Shown: positions 30,909-44,789 of the stretch, one piece after another | How positions within the stretch are numbered: the stretch's first letter is position 1 | Layout: each line of letters starts with the position of its first letter | Source of the DNA: Ascoidea asiatica | Lineage: Eukaryota > Ascomycota > Saccharomycetes > Ascoideales > Ascoideaceae | DNA: 64,000 nucleotides | Assembly: GCA_001600695.1 (NCBI GenBank) | Contig: BCKQ01000004.1 | Span: forward strand, 1,456,041-1,520,040 | Reading direction: 5' to 3' | Position numbers and translations under genes: made by a program | Notes under the pieces: generated by a model | Databases searched by the model: none | What the model was told of the DNA's origin: nothing | What the model saw: only the letters and a program-made list of their open reading frames with translations

Positions 30909-33020
30909 TTATAAAAATCCTTCTACAAACTGCGCGAAGTTCGGAGTTTCTTCCAAATCAAAACCTAACATATCAAATTTTTTGTGAAGTTTTTTAATGC
31001 TGACGTTTGCTTTTATAGCATTGGCACACATTCTTAATTTTTTATCATTTAGAAGTAAGCGAGCAGAGATAAAAGCTCTTTCGCTGCACGTCCAGCTTGG
31101 AAGAGAAACAAAAATTGCCATCGCTATTTGAGTAACATGCGGTGCCAATGATTGGCAGTGTCGGAAGCACTGTAGCATGGGAAAGGGCCATCAGTGTTAC
31201 TCAGATAATTCACATTATATAAATACTCGTTTGTTAGAACCTTATCCATGAACTTCACCAAAACCGTTTCGGTATTTTCAATATTTCTCAAAGTGCATCA
31301 ATTTCCACATCGCTCAAGTTTGTTTCGTTTTTGTTTCTTGTTGCGCTTGCTTCCTAAACTTCTTTTTTCTAGTTGCAAATGGTGAAGCTAAATGTAAAGC
31401 AACATGAGCACTGTGTAACTCGAGTCTGATTTCCTTTGTAAGGGTTAAGTCACCATCTTTTTGAATTTTTCTTCTTTTTATATTAATTTTACCTTTATTC
31501 TGCAGCACATATAGTGACTCAGACTGGTCAAAAGGAACGACATGGGAGTCGCTGTCCTCAAAAGTGTTATAGGCATCACAAAATATTTGACTACCTATAT
31601 TCAAGATATACTCAGGCCCTTTTACTCGTTCTAACCTTGTCAAGCATCTGTTATACTCGCTAGGTAGTGTTGCAGCAACGTAGATATTGTTGAATTGTAA
31701 TTGATCTAAATAAAGATCGCACTTATTACTCATCTTATCGATTCTATTAATGGCTAGGGGAAAAGAAGACTCGAAAACTTCGCTTTGGTACATTCCATAC
31801 CCCTTCCAAGTATCTAGAAGTTTTTCAAGCTCCTTAAAAAACAGGATAACCAAGTGAATTGTACCAACATTCTCCTAGCTAAATAACAGTGTTTAAAAAT
31901 CAAAAAAAACCAAGAATGTTGAAAGGATTTACATACTTTGAAATACTGCTCTAGAGATTATTGGAAACCCTTGAATACCATGGGTTAACCTGGCAATGAC
32001 TGGCTCTAGTGTCCTTATGGATTTAATTTGTTTGAAACTACTGTTCCATCTTGTTCAAACTTCAATAACAGGCAATAAAACTTTAGTATTTTTCTTTTTT
32101 TTTTGATTGAACCCCTTTAAAACTTTTTTGAATGTGATTAAATTTTAGTAGTTCTTTCTAATTATAATGTGGATATCATAACTCTTTTCAAGCAAGGAAC
32201 CAATAAACGCTGATCCTAAGTGTATAATTAAATCAATATAAGAAGGTTCACTTTCGCTATCGCATATTGTGCCAGTCAATGCTTGTACGTATAGATGGAT
32301 GATCTGGGAAGACCAACGTATTTGAACTTAATTTCCAGTGTGGACTTCCATGTTTAATGACCGCATGAGCGATGTATTCGCAGAAGCATTATCGAGCGTA
32401 AGTTATCTGACATTTTTGACTATATCAAACTCCTGTATTATTTTGTAAATATGGTCGGCCACTCCTTATCCATTCAAAACAGGAACTTCCTGTATGCGTA
32501 AAATAATTTATTTTATCTCGAAGTGCATTGAAAAAAGTGTAGTTACAGTTACAGTGTGCTCCCCTGTGGGAGCCTGCCCAGCATCCGTAAAAAGTGACAA
32601 TAGCCCAAGGATTGCCTGACGCCTGTAAAATACTTTTGAAGGCTTTGAAACATTTGCTGCGTATCACGACGCGTAGTAGTTGGACTGGATATATATTTAG
32701 CTGACGGGTGATATTTTGAAGCCATTTTAATAAATTGAGTGAAACTAGCATTTTAATTAACATTTAGAGAGAGATAATTAGCATTCAGAAATAGTAAAAG
32801 AGCTTGATTTAAATCATTAGTATTAAATGGAAATTTAGGACTCGTTCTTCAAAGTATAATTGGAAGCTCTTTTTTTGCCTAGCAGCTTAATTAAATTATT
32901 CTGAGCATCTAGTTTCATATTTGGTCGGTATTTTCTAAAGTTGCCTTTCAATGTTTCTGGTACATTCACTTTCTGCTGAAAGGATTTGTATTTATAGTTT
33001 TGCCGTGGCCCATTATACAA
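30909..33020 (-). pseudogene. hAT-family transposase relic
   Basis: Decayed DDE transposase of the hAT superfamily, read right to left on the minus strand in several frames. Around 32610-32425 comes WAIVTFYGCWAGSHRG, aligning with the TxDGWxS region. Around 32390 comes TLDNASANTSLM, matching the second conserved block (xDNAxNN). A 179-codon middle frame lies at 31853-31314. The C-terminal dimerisation domain lies at 31178-30909, with LPSWTCSERAFISARLLLND (family pattern: SSSxASERxFSxAG). Several stops and frameshifts separate the parts, so no active enzyme is encoded. The frame at 33020-32835 may be the N-terminus. Confidence 0.75.
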
Positions 33021-33842
33021 GGAGGTGGATATGGTACACTAGTCCGCCATTGTCATTTGTATTTTCTTGGTTCACTAATTAAGATGTTGTTTAAAAGGTT
33101 GTTCGCTGTTATGTTGTTTATTAATGTGTGCATTTTAACTTTTTCTGCAAAATAACAGTCAGCTCTATAGGATGTCATGTCGAAGCACATGTGACATGTT
33201 ATCTACCGGCGCCGTCCACGGTTTCTTCTTGACTACTGGCGAACCCGGCGCTTTTTTTGGCCCGTTGACGAAACCGGCAACATTGGAGTAGTCTACTTAG
33301 AATATCAGTTGTCTAAAATAAACGCATGGAATATTAGAATGTTTTGTTTCTTGACTTGGAGGTGTTTCTTTATGAACCTGTTAATTATTGTTCTGGAAAT
33401 CGGTACGTTGGTCGAAATCTACTTACTTATGTTGCTAGAATTACCTATGGTCTATTGGTTGAACTGTAATACAGAATGATATGTCGATGGTGGGTGCACG
33501 CACGCAGCTACCTTACAAGAATGTTATTTGGTTTTGTTGTTTCAAGTGGAAAATAAATTAAAAACAAAAATTAGAATCAAATAGCTGAGGAGAGACCCTA
33601 AGGGAAATCAGGAAATTGAAAGATAATGTCCACTACCATAATAAACAATGAGGTAATGTTAAACTGTGACCATTCAGGTTGGTGTTTGCTAATGCCGGAA
33701 AATAAATGTAAGTATTATTTGCTGGACCAAATACCCGTGAAAGCTAACTGGCTAATTACAGGTGTCATTATGGAATGTTTTCCCATTAGGGATATGCAGT
33801 CAAAGTGACCAAACACAGGTTTGTTTATAGTAAAGATATTTA
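33021..33842. other. Spacer between hAT relic and copia element
   Basis: No gene recognised. A GC-rich patch lies at 33206-33280 (CCGGCGCCGTCCACGG and following). Confidence 0.4.
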
Positions 33843-34118
33843 TGTGGAAACATGTGCCATCAAATACATAGTGGTTTTATCCTGATGTATCCAGAATTTT
33901 TGGACACGACTCACCCAGTGAATGGTGTTCAAGGCTGGTATAATAGTTGAGGACCCTAATTCCCTGCTGTCGGGTAAAATCTAGAGTTTGGATACCCATA
34001 ATTCATGCCGACCTTCCCGGATCACTAAAGTTCCACTTTGTAATTTTGTCCTCGTAGTCTTCGTATTATGTAATCAATTATACAATAAATTCAGTACAAC
34101 TGTTTTACAAGATTAACA
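33843..34118 (+). repeat. 5' LTR of the copia element
   Basis: Begins TGTGGAAACATGTG and ends AACA. Aligns over its full length with 39853-40128, with many substitutions. Shared words include AGTGGTTTTATCCT, CCAGTGAAT, GGTTCCACTTT-like and CCCTCGTAGT-like segments. Confidence 0.88.
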
Positions 34119-34309
34119 TTCTCAAGCTGAAAAATTTTCAATCTGAAAATTTTCAAATTTGAAAACACAGTGCTCAATTCAATTTGATCATATAAATTTG
34201 ATAATGTAATAGAATCAAAAATAAAATATCATATAATATTTAATATATTTAAACTAATAAAAAGATTTTTTTTAAGTATCAACAAAACTTTTTAAATATA
34301 TTTTAAACA

Positions 34310-34699
34310 ATGGCTTGCGAACAATGGATGGAAACTAGTCAAATGATAATGAAAATGAAATTGAGAGTACATTATTCAACCCTACTGCTGCAAGTAATAC
34401 TGAATCAATCCAACAAAAATAATGAGCCGGCAGAAATTCCAAATAATGCTTCAGAAAATATTTATAATACAGGTCCAGAGTTATTAGAATCAATTTTATC
34501 TCATAAAATATATATAACTCCAACTTTAGATTATTTTAGAGATCCTCAAAAACTTAAAGATCCTTCTGGATATTTTACATGTTTCAAAGATTTAAGTAGT
34601 GCAATTAGAATGAACTTTAGGTCTGTTTCTCAAGTTGCTGTTAATTGTTTAGAAGCAGATGAAGATTCAACTTTTAAAAATAAATGCATTTCAAACTGA
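34310..34699 (+). pseudogene. copia gag fragment
   Basis: A 129-codon frame beginning MACEQWMETSQM about 190 bp after the 5' LTR. It contains ELLESILSHKIYITPTLDYF and FKDLSSAIRMNF. Position and composition fit the N-terminal Gag of a copia element; there is no zinc knuckle. Further gag sequence continues in other frames to about 35.5 kb, where a Ser/Asn/Arg-rich part lies. Confidence 0.65.
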
Positions 34700-35739
34700 A
34701 TAAAATTGTGTTTATTATTCGGATGTACTTTTAAACATATCATTTCAGCTCAAATTGAATCTTTAAACTACGATTAAAAGCTATTAGACATTATTGCATT
34801 CGACAATTAACGCGAGGTAATTTAGGTTATTATTATCTTCAAAATAAATTTTCTAAATCAAACAATTATCAAGAATTTTTTGATCATACTTTACATACTG
34901 CTTATTGTTTATATATGATTCAGAAAAAAATATTACTTTCAACTTAACTAAAGCACAAGAAAATCAAAATGATCAATTTTTTCACACAATTATTACTCTC
35001 AAATTTCTTCAAGCTAGATATAGATAATGGAAAACAACTTATAATATTTTTTTCACAATTTCAATCGTCAATAATGAATATGTATTTTTAAATGTCATCA
35101 GAAGAATCTTTTATATTTTAAAACAAAAAGTTGTTGATTATCAATAACATTCATATAAATTAAATTCTTTTAGAAAACCGAAAACAATGATAATAACAAT
35201 AAGTTTGGTCAATGAGATCATAGCAGATTCAATCAAAATCTAAGGGTAAATAGAAATCAATATCAATATAATGATAGCAGGAAAAGAAGTAATTCAAATT
35301 CTAATGATAATGATGATAATAGTTATAATAAAAGAGGTGGTTATAGAGGAAAACATTCATCTTGAAGAGGAGGAGGAGATAGTTTCGATAGACAGTTTCA
35401 AAATATATCATCACCAAGAAACAATGATAATAATAATAATAAATTTCAAAGTACTCGAAACGAAACTTCTTCATCAAATTCAAATGAAAATTTAGGTCAA
35501 CCTACAAGATCTTATGATTCTTTTGATCATCGTGCTGATCGAGAGTAACGATCTTGCTCCAGCTCGAATTGATATTTTGTTTCAAATTCTACAACTTCTA
35601 CAACTTTACATAATAAGTTAAAAAATAACTCACCTATTACACATTTGTTTAATTTTTCTCCAACCTTTTTATCTAATAATAATTCGGATAATAATACTAA
35701 TACTCCATTGTTAGATCCTAGTAGTAAATATTATAAAAA

Positions 35740-38700
35740 TGAATTTGTAGTTGATTCTGGAGCCTATATACGTACAATTTAAGGTACTGATTTATTAAGA
35801 TCATGTAGAATTCAAGAAATTGATACAGATCCATTTAAAGTCATAATGGCAAATAAAACTACATTGGAATTTTCAACTTTTTTATCAATCAAATGTTTTT
35901 TCAATCTTATTCCTTTACAAATTAAATTTATTTATCATCCTTCCTTTTAGAACTTATTAAGTATCAAAGACTTAAATTATCACAATTTCAATACTACGTT
36001 TAGCAAAGATAATCAATTAATCCTAACTCATGAAAATGCTGATTTTAAATTTGATTCAAATTTTATAACTCTGTTGTTTCCAAAATCTTTTAAATATACT
36101 ACTTTTTCTCAAAATAATTTATTTATCAATTCCATTGAACCAAATTTACAAGTAAATAAGTCTAATATTACTAATCATTATATCCTAACATTTAATGTTG
36201 TTAAAAATAAATCAAAAAATGAAATTTCAACTTATTTGCACCAATATTTTGGCGACATTTCAGCTAGAAAGCCTCAAATTTTACACCGTTAGAATTGAAT
36301 TTCTAAATAGATACCAAATATAAATGTTAATAATGCAAACTGTAGAACATGCAATATAGATTCAAGTAGGCTACTATTTAAAAAGAATAAAAATTTAAGA
36401 TGCCCAATAAATAACAATGTAAGATCCATTGGATCCGATGGACTCGAAGGTCAACATAAATATTGATCAAATGATAAATATGCATTAAGTATCAGTGAAT
36501 TAATAAGTAGATATACTTTAATTAATTTCAATCCGGATAAAAATAAATTTCTGCCAACAATTTTATGTTTTTTAAATCTAATTGATAGAGGTAATCCAAG
36601 TCAAAGACTCATTGTAATCACAAGTGATAGAGAACCAGAACTTTTGAATAATCAAATGATTTCAACTATCAAAGATCCTGGTTATTTATTAAGCATTAGT
36701 CGTGGATATGAAAGTGGCACAAAGGCAGAAATTGACTCAAAAATCAATCAAATTGTTGGTGTTACTTGAATTCTCAATAAATGCATACTCAGAAGTATTT
36801 TGGGATTTTCCCATAAATACTGGTGTATATATGATTAATCATTTACCAAAGGTAGACTATATACCAAAGAAACTGAAAATTAATAATAATAATAATTCCA
36901 CAAAAAGTTTGAATTCCACTAATGGATTTATTCAATAATATTAATTCATTACATGCATTACCAGCTCAGTTTATAGAACTTATTCATATAAATAGAGTTG
37001 ACAATCGAGATAAACTTAATAAAAGAACTCCTGCAATATTTTTAGGTCCATTTTTATTTATGGCAGCCTATAATGTTTATTTAAATTCATGCAGATATAA
37101 TCTTATTATCAGGAAATTTAATTAACCTGGTCAAACAGGAAAATCACTAAAGATTCATTATTATTTTTAAAATAGTCTTTATTGTTAGCCAAGTAGTTTT
37201 AGTACTCGTAGTTGAACAGGACAAATATGGCGGAAATCAAAGATATCAAAGATTAATTCAATGCTATATTATTCATTAACTAAACAAGTTAAATTTCAAC
37301 AAGTATTTCATCAAAAACAATCTACATCAGACCCAATTAATTTCTATTTCAAGCAATTTTCAATTTTTAGTCAATCTAATAATAATTTTACTTAGAATAA
37401 TTTAGAAAATAAAATTTCAATTACACCATCAATTGTCTCACCAAAAGAAGAACATGACAAAAAAAACTTCACATATATTTCAAACTCAATAATTTTAGAA
37501 CCATTAGATGAAACTGATATTCATAAACCTTATACTACTAAAAAATGAGAAGAAAAATTTCAAAAAGAACTTCAAATATTATTAAAATACCATACTATTG
37601 TTCAAATAAATCAAAAATTACTCAAAAACACTAATAAAAAGTTTATCTTATCAACTAGAATTGTTCAAACAATAAAACAAATAATATTCACTCAAGCTCC
37701 AAATAGTTATGAATTCTGTAATGAAATTACCTTATTAATTTCAAGAATAGTAAAATTATGCACCTATTTCAAATAATTTACTACCTTTTTTATCAACTTA
37801 TTCATCATAAACAACTTTTTCTTTTTGCTTTTGGAGATTTTCCTTCAGCATTCAGTCAATCTACTCTTATTATAAAAAGACAATTATATATTAAAATTGA
37901 AGATCAAATATTTTTACTCAAATAAATAGTATATGGTACGCCATTGGCACCATTATTATGGTATACCACCATTTCTCATTTCTTAATTGAACATAAGTTC
38001 AAACCAAATAGTTATGATAACTGTTTATTTGAAAGAAATCATTTAACTACTTTATTCTATGTTGATGATTTTCCCATTTATGGTCCGAAATAAGATCTTA
38101 TTTCATTTTGCAAAATTGTATCTAATTCATTCAGTTTTACTTATCAACTAAATCCAAAACCATTTCAATTCTTAGGATTAGAAATTCAACATTAGAATAA
38201 TAAATTTTCCAATTCAATAATTAAATAAATAAATAAAATGTTAAATAAACTCTGTTTATCAAAGTTAAAACCAAGTGAGATTCCTTATTTAACAAAAAGA
38301 TCAACAACATTATTACAAAATTATTATTTTACAAGAAACCAAATTCAACAACTTATTGGTGTTGTAATTAATCTTAGTAGAATTATACAAGATTTAAAAT
38401 ATCCAATTCAAGATTTTTCCAAAAAGATTTCATGATACTGATTTGAATTTATTAATTCCTCAAAGTGTCAAGATAATCCAGTGTTTCCTATTTAGAGTGA
38501 GGCGTTCAATTATTATTCAACCTATTATTAGTCAAAATGTTGTTATATTTAACGATGCTAATTATGCGTGCACATCTAAAAGTTTTTCAGGGACAATAAT
38601 TTATTTAGATAAAAAAATAAATATTTCAAATTCAAGAAAAAACTCTATTAGGTCAACATCTAATATAGAAGCAGAGTTACTATCATTGTATTGTTCAATT

Positions 38701-39124
38701 AATTCAACATTAGAATTTATTCAATTCAATGAAAACAGAAATTAAAAATATTATCATTTATATTGATAATGAGTCACTTATAACATGGATTACAAAAGAA
38801 ACAAATACTTTAACTAAATTTAATCCACATTGTCTAATTAAAATTACTAAATTAAAAGATGAATTATCAAAATCACAGTTTATTATCAAATATGTCCAAA
38901 GTCTATCATATATACCTGACGTTAATACAAAACCCAAACGTACTGATGATAAATATGCAAAGCATATGTTCTCTCCTATTAATTTACAATTTGGACCATC
39001 AACGGATGAACACTATATCAACTTTTTTTTCATTTCAATTGTTTTAATTTATATTTTATTTCTAATTTTTCAACTTATTCAAATTATTGAAATGTTTTCA
39101 CATTCCGAAACTTATTATTATTAA
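35740..39124 (+). pseudogene. copia pol relic (protease, integrase, RT, RNase H)
   Basis: The protease active site VVDSGAY lies at about 35746-35766, soon followed by a stop. The integrase zinc-binding C-x2-C (NCRTCN) lies at about 36338-36355. The reverse transcriptase shows VYGTPLAPLLWY at about 37930, then LFYVDDFPIYG at about 38052-38084 with the catalytic YVDD intact. RNase H is seen in VVIFNDANYACTSKSFSGTI and the SNIEAELLSLY block at about 38540-38690, followed by the C-terminal D/E region in the frame 38729-39124. At least half a dozen stops interrupt the frame, so no full polyprotein can be made. Confidence 0.85.
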
Positions 39125-39852
39125 CAATACTATTATTGTTCAAATTTATATACAATTGAATAAAATTAACCTGTTATGACTCAATGATATTAAAATATAT
39201 TTAAGAATTCAATTTATTAACTTAACGCATAATGCCAATTATCGGATTCAATTATGAACAGAAAACTATTTAAGGCTTATTGCCAAATTGGAAATTATTT
39301 TATCTAACAACTAGTACCAATCCTGTTTTTATTTTTTTGTTATTTTCACCTTTTACATAATATCTAATCAAAGCCTGTCCTGATTTAGAACATTATTACT
39401 TAAAGCTTTACGCTATATGTTTAAAAGCTTTACGCTATATTTTCAAAAGCTTTATGCTGACTTACTCTGAAAAAAAATGGATAAATTTCTTTTTGTTTTT
39501 CATGATAACAATGACCATTATGATACCTTGCAGTTTTTCAAGTTATTCTCAGTTTTGCAGACTTACCATTATACTATTAAGTATTTTTCAATTATTTTTC
39601 AATTATTTTTCAATATTAATTTAAAATTTTTACAAAAACAAAAAAAGAAACATTTTTTTTCTTTCATTTTTACTGAAATTCAATTACTCAAAGACTACCA
39701 TTGTTCAATGATAGACTACAGTACGTACCAGCTAGTCTAGTATTAAGAGATTTACACATCTAATATTCAATATGCTTATTCAAGTTTTCTTGAATTTTCA
39801 AATATTTATTTATTTACTTTGGTTCATATATGGCTGTCCAAATCAGGAGGTA

Positions 39853-40128
39853 TGTGGAAACATATGTGTATCTAATACGTACAGTGGTTTTATCCTCGTG
39901 TATCCCGAATTGCTAGACATGACTCATCCAGTGAATTGTGATCCTGGTTTAAGACTCAACGACCACAATTTCCTGCTATTGAGTAATGTCTGGAATTTGG
40001 ATAGCCATCATTCAACGAGACCTTTGCGGGTCACTAAGGTTCCACTTTCTAATTTTGCCCTCGTAGTGTTCGTATTAAGAAATCAATTACATAATAAAGT
40101 CAGCACTACCGTTTTGCTAATTTTTGCA
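39853..40128 (+). repeat. 3' LTR of the copia element
   Basis: Begins TGTGGAAACATATG and ends TTGCA. Same length as the 5' LTR; differences are spread along the whole length. Confidence 0.88.
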
Positions 40129-43100
40129 TTAATCTAGAATTTGTTATAACAATATTCTAAAATTTAAAATAAAAAATTACCATCGCAATACATATAGATA
40201 ATATAATATGCAGGACAAAGGAAATAGCAAAGACACACATTGAATACTCATCAATAAAGCAAACAGTTGCATAGCGGTACGGCCGATAGTACTGGTGAAG
40301 TAAAGGACGAAAATTTGTGATAAAATTTCCTCTACTTTAGGCTTGTTTTTAGTTTTATTACGGCCTGCATAAACTATATTGTAAACTCAAATGTACAAAC
40401 ATTTCCACATAGTTTCCTGAAAGTCAAGACCGGAAAATAATTCTTGTGTGCCATTTACCGAAAGGCTTCTTTAACCATTTCAAACCTCTGCAAGTACATT
40501 AATAACTTAAAGTAATTGTTAGAAATTTTGATATCATTTTTACTGAACAATTGGTTGTCTTATTTTTAAATTGTTTTATATTTTCTTTTTTGATTTGCTT
40601 TGTTTGAACTACGTTTGTATAACAGTTATTTTTTTCATACGTTTTTGTGTGTTTTTTGGTGATTGGATACATTTTTGTATCATCCGTATATGGGATATTA
40701 TTTTCTTGCTTTTGTTTTTGTTTTCTGATACATATTGGTTTCAAGTTTCTGACGGTGTAAAATATCAAATCTTTTATTTTATATTTTTAATACACTTTAG
40801 CATAAATTTCCGGTTTTCGGAGACGTAAGCTAGATAAGGTATGGTCCGTAAATGGTTGATGTCAAAGATCATTGATTCAACTACTATGTCAAATAAAATC
40901 GTAGAAGAACGATCGAAGTTCTTTTATGGTTGAGTGAGAAAATAAAACTTTTCAGCAGCGAACCAGAGTTGGCTCCGCACATGTGTCAGTCTCGTCCGAA
41001 ACGAAAGAAAGTATCCCGGGAGTCACATTTCTTGGGCCGAATAAGTCTGAATACTGTATCCAAAACCATCTACTGATACAGTTTGTGTTCTTTTGGGACA
41101 GTTGTGATCTTTATTGTTATTACTGTTATCAAGTAATTTTCAAAAGGTGATTGAATGGGACTAATGCAACATCAGGTTGAGGCTTTGACATTCAAATATA
41201 AAGATAAATTTTTAAAATATTTAATTATTATTGCCAAAGCCGACATTTACATTTATGGTGGTGAAGACTCATCAATCAGTAGCTTATGAGTTTGAACCCA
41301 AATCTTATTTCTTAAGTCCATGAAAGCCAGCGGGAATTATTTTCCTATCACATTTTGCTTCAAGGAATTGTTAGTTCCATTTAGAGATAATATCCTTTCA
41401 TATGTGGGCGACAATGAAATATTTTTATATTATTTAAATTATGTTCTAAGAGAAAATATATTCAGTCCTTCTGAAACTGCGATCATTAAGCCTAACAATT
41501 ACAATCAAATTATTTGTTTACCAAAACTCACATTCAATCAACAGCTTTGTGTTTTATTTTACAATAAATTTTCTTTCCAACAAATCAAAATTAATTACAT
41601 TAGCGAAAGGAAATTTCGGGAATTATTTGTTAAATTATCCTAGAGCCTTATAAATATAGATTGCGTAATCAGAGATTAACTGAACGTATCGTTTGTTAGC
41701 ATCGAAAAGCCAATAAACTAGAGACCAAAAATATGGAACTTGCAACTATTACTCAAAAAGGGGTTTTCTCATCAATTTACAATATTGGAAAAAGTCATTG
41801 TGTTTTTACACATTTGCCGTGTGAAAGCCAGTGGGCAGTGTATATACAAAGTTAAATAATGCAGCAAAACTAAAGTTCAGTGTCACAATGTTTCCTAGCC
41901 GAAGTTTCAAAATATGTTTCCTAACATCGATTTACTTAATGAAGTCTCATCATAATCAAATTGTGAGGATTTTCGTATTCTGAATTAATTCAGCTTTTTT
42001 TACTACTTATTTTTATTTTGTTATTAGTATTTAGCACTATTTACTTCATTAATGTTTATTTAAATATACTCCGAATATATTATTTTTTTAATATAATCGT
42101 AGTTTTATTTTTTTTATCATCAACAATTTTAGTTTGATAACTATTAGCTTTTCTTATTATTCTTCATTTGAGCCAACTAATTGACATAGTTTATTTCCAT
42201 ACAGCACTGATGCATCAACAAACGGAAATGTTAACTCCCAATGCCCGGGACCTGACAAATAAAAAATAGCAGTATACGTGGTGCGTCATATATTCTGTGT
42301 AGGGATGAAGAATGTGCCTTGTAAAATTTGATATCCAAACATTATCTGGTAATTGTGAACAGCATAAGTCTCATACATAACCTAGTTACCCACAACAATA
42401 ATGCAGAATACCACGTGTGTACAAGTTAATAACTATCAGCTCAAAATTGAAAACCAAAGGTACACCCACCGAAGTGTAACAAAAAAGAGGTGGGTGGGTG
42501 ATTCAACTATTAAATTTCTTATTTAATTTACTATTATTATAATGTTTTATAAAATCCTAACTTATTTACTAAATTTATTCCTATTAATTGCTTAATTGTC
42601 TTTGAAAATTGGATTAATGAAAAAAGATATATAAGTCAATTATATAGATTTTGACGTCAAACTCATAACTATTCGAAAAAATAATTGTTGAGGTCGTAAA
42701 ATTTTATTTTTTTGTTGAAACATAAAAAAAGTTAAAAAAGAAAAATAATTTTATTTAGTTAACGTTGAAAGAGAATTGTAATTACTATATAAAAGATATG
42801 AAATCTCATAGTTATTTAATATAGCATTGCGACATGCTTCATTAATTAAACGGAATCCATGTCTTTTATTTTTGATTTTATTTTTGACAGAAGAATTTTA
42901 TTGACGATAAAAACACTTTATTTGGAGCTATAGCTTGTTTTTGTGGTAATACGCCAAATCAATTTGTTCTGAAATTTATCATAATAAATATTTCTATTCA
43001 TATTGTGAGTAAATTCCGGAGGCGTAGTACCACCTTTTGCCATTCAAAACATAATTATAATGATCAATATTAAAGTTAACATTCTTTTCTTTGAAATGAT

Positions 43101-44440
43101 TAAAGAAAGTTTTGATTCTTTCATCATTATTGATTTCATTTCTAGATTGATTTGGTATTTTGTCNTCTCTATTTCATTGAAGGTTTGAATAAATAATATG
43201 TTTTGAAATGATACCGGAAAACATTTCGAAACAGTTTGTACTTCGAAAAGAATCGTCGGCTAATCCGGATGATTGAACAAAATTAATAAGAGATTAAACT
43301 GTTAAAGAAAGATTATTAAGTGAGATTTTACTTAATTGTTGATTATAACTCTTCAATTAAATAAGTTGAAGTTTCTTTTAGTTTGAAAATGCTTTTGATC
43401 ACTGGCCATAAATCGTTTTAACTAAAGAATCTGGAGACAAAATATTAAATAATCCAAGCTGAGTTTTGTAAAATTGAATAATAAATCTAGTATGAAATGA
43501 CTCATATAAAATCTGCGATTCTATACCCGTGGAAATAAAATAAGGTACAAAAACCTTTTAAGGCTCGAGTCTTATATACATCTTCGGAATAATTTCAAAT
43601 TTTATTATCCGGTTGACGAATTTTGAATATAATTGATGAATTTCAGGAAGTAAAATCTTATAGCTGTTGAATTGAGGTAAATCTTTCCTAATTATTAAAT
43701 GGATAATTTTCTAAATTTGACTGACACGATTCCGACCCACTAATATCAATAACGGTATGCCTATTGAAATGTATAATGTAATTTCATTGAATAATATAGA
43801 ATGATAAATAAAATACGTTTGGAAACATGCCAAATTCAGCTATATTTATACGGACTGAATTCTTGCAAATTGGTTTGAAAACAAGATTTACCAGCGTAGA
43901 TTATTTAACTTATTGAACAATGGTTTTATAGCAGAAGTTAATTGTTAAATTGTGAGGGTGGAAAACGCATCAGGACAGAAAAATTGTGGACTTTGAGAAG
44001 TTATTAACTAAAAATAACACATGAATTGACAAAAAAGGTTTACAGGAGATAAATAGAGATGGAGGAGATATGATAAAAAACTAAAAGATGTAGGATAGGA
44101 CGGAATATGCACAGAAATTNAAACCAAGGACGGATAAATAACGGATGAAAGTAAGTGATTTCAATTTCAGNTGAATCGNTTTCTTACACCGCCATAAAGC
44201 CCCTGACATTACGTTGNGCAGCAAGAACAGTTGTCCACGCCAANAAATCACGTNTTCTACAACCNCATATTAATGGGTCATAGAAAAATATGAACTAGTA
44301 ATTGCTTGGTTCAANTACTAATTGGAAAATGAAACCAACTCTCTCGGCTGTTGATGTATCTGAATCACTCGAGTATACAATGAACTTCCGTTCTGCCTGA
44401 TTACGTTATCCCTTAGGAAATATGGCCAGGCAGAGACCAA
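40129..44440. other. Gene-free, highly decayed region
   Basis: About 4.3 kb. A plus frame of 107 codons (41320-41643) with ordinary amino-acid composition could be a relic, but no family was recognised. On the minus strand around 43160-42790 fragments such as RIKTFFNHFKEKNVNFNIDH appear protein-like in changing frames. Ambiguous bases appear from 43165 onward. Nothing intact. Confidence 0.4.
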
Positions 44441-44501
44441 TGCTACGGAACATGGGACCTCGGAAATAATTCAAATACCCCATGTTACTTCCCGTAGCAT
44501 G
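44441..44501. repeat. Interrupted inverted repeat
   Basis: ATGCTACGGAACATGGG at 44441-44457 is complementary, apart from a 5-bp insertion, to CCCATGTTACTTCCCGTAGCAT at 44480-44501 (loop about 22 nt). It lies at the edge of a less AT-rich block (44485-44740) that separates it from the truncated hAT relic. Confidence 0.7.
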
Positions 44502-44789
44502 TATGTAGACAATCCATATTCACTGTTAAGCGTCGCGCCTTAGTCGTTAATACTTGTTTAACAGCCGAACAGCTGAACTGGCTAACTACTACACTGGACT
44601 GCTTAGGCACATAGCTAGGCCTTGACAGAATACTATCACCGAGACAGTATCCAAATACTAATTCTTTTGTCCTGTAGTCCTCACGGCTACAAGTATGTAT
44701 AACCCACGCTTGTACTACAGCTGATAATACTTCTAATAATTCCTTAATGTTTGGTTCTATTGATAGATTTCTAAATTCTGAGGGTTCCA

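Larger units (their letters stand above)
33843..40128 (+). mobile_element. Complete but inactivated Ty1/copia retrotransposon
   Basis: A 6.29-kb element bounded by two 276-bp direct repeats. Domain order is gag, protease, integrase, reverse transcriptase, RNase H, which defines Ty1/copia (integrase before RT). The reading frame is broken by many stop codons and shifts, and the two LTRs have diverged strongly, so it is an old insertion. A purine stretch (AGGAGG) sits just before the 3' LTR, as a polypurine tract should. No clear 5-bp target duplication remains. The sequence style, with YVDD, is like the Ty5/Tca-type elements found in yeasts. Confidence 0.9.

Noticed and set aside
40571-40828. 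85-codon hydrophobic frame (many Phe)
   Set aside because: A by-product of T-rich DNA; no family resemblance to a membrane protein.
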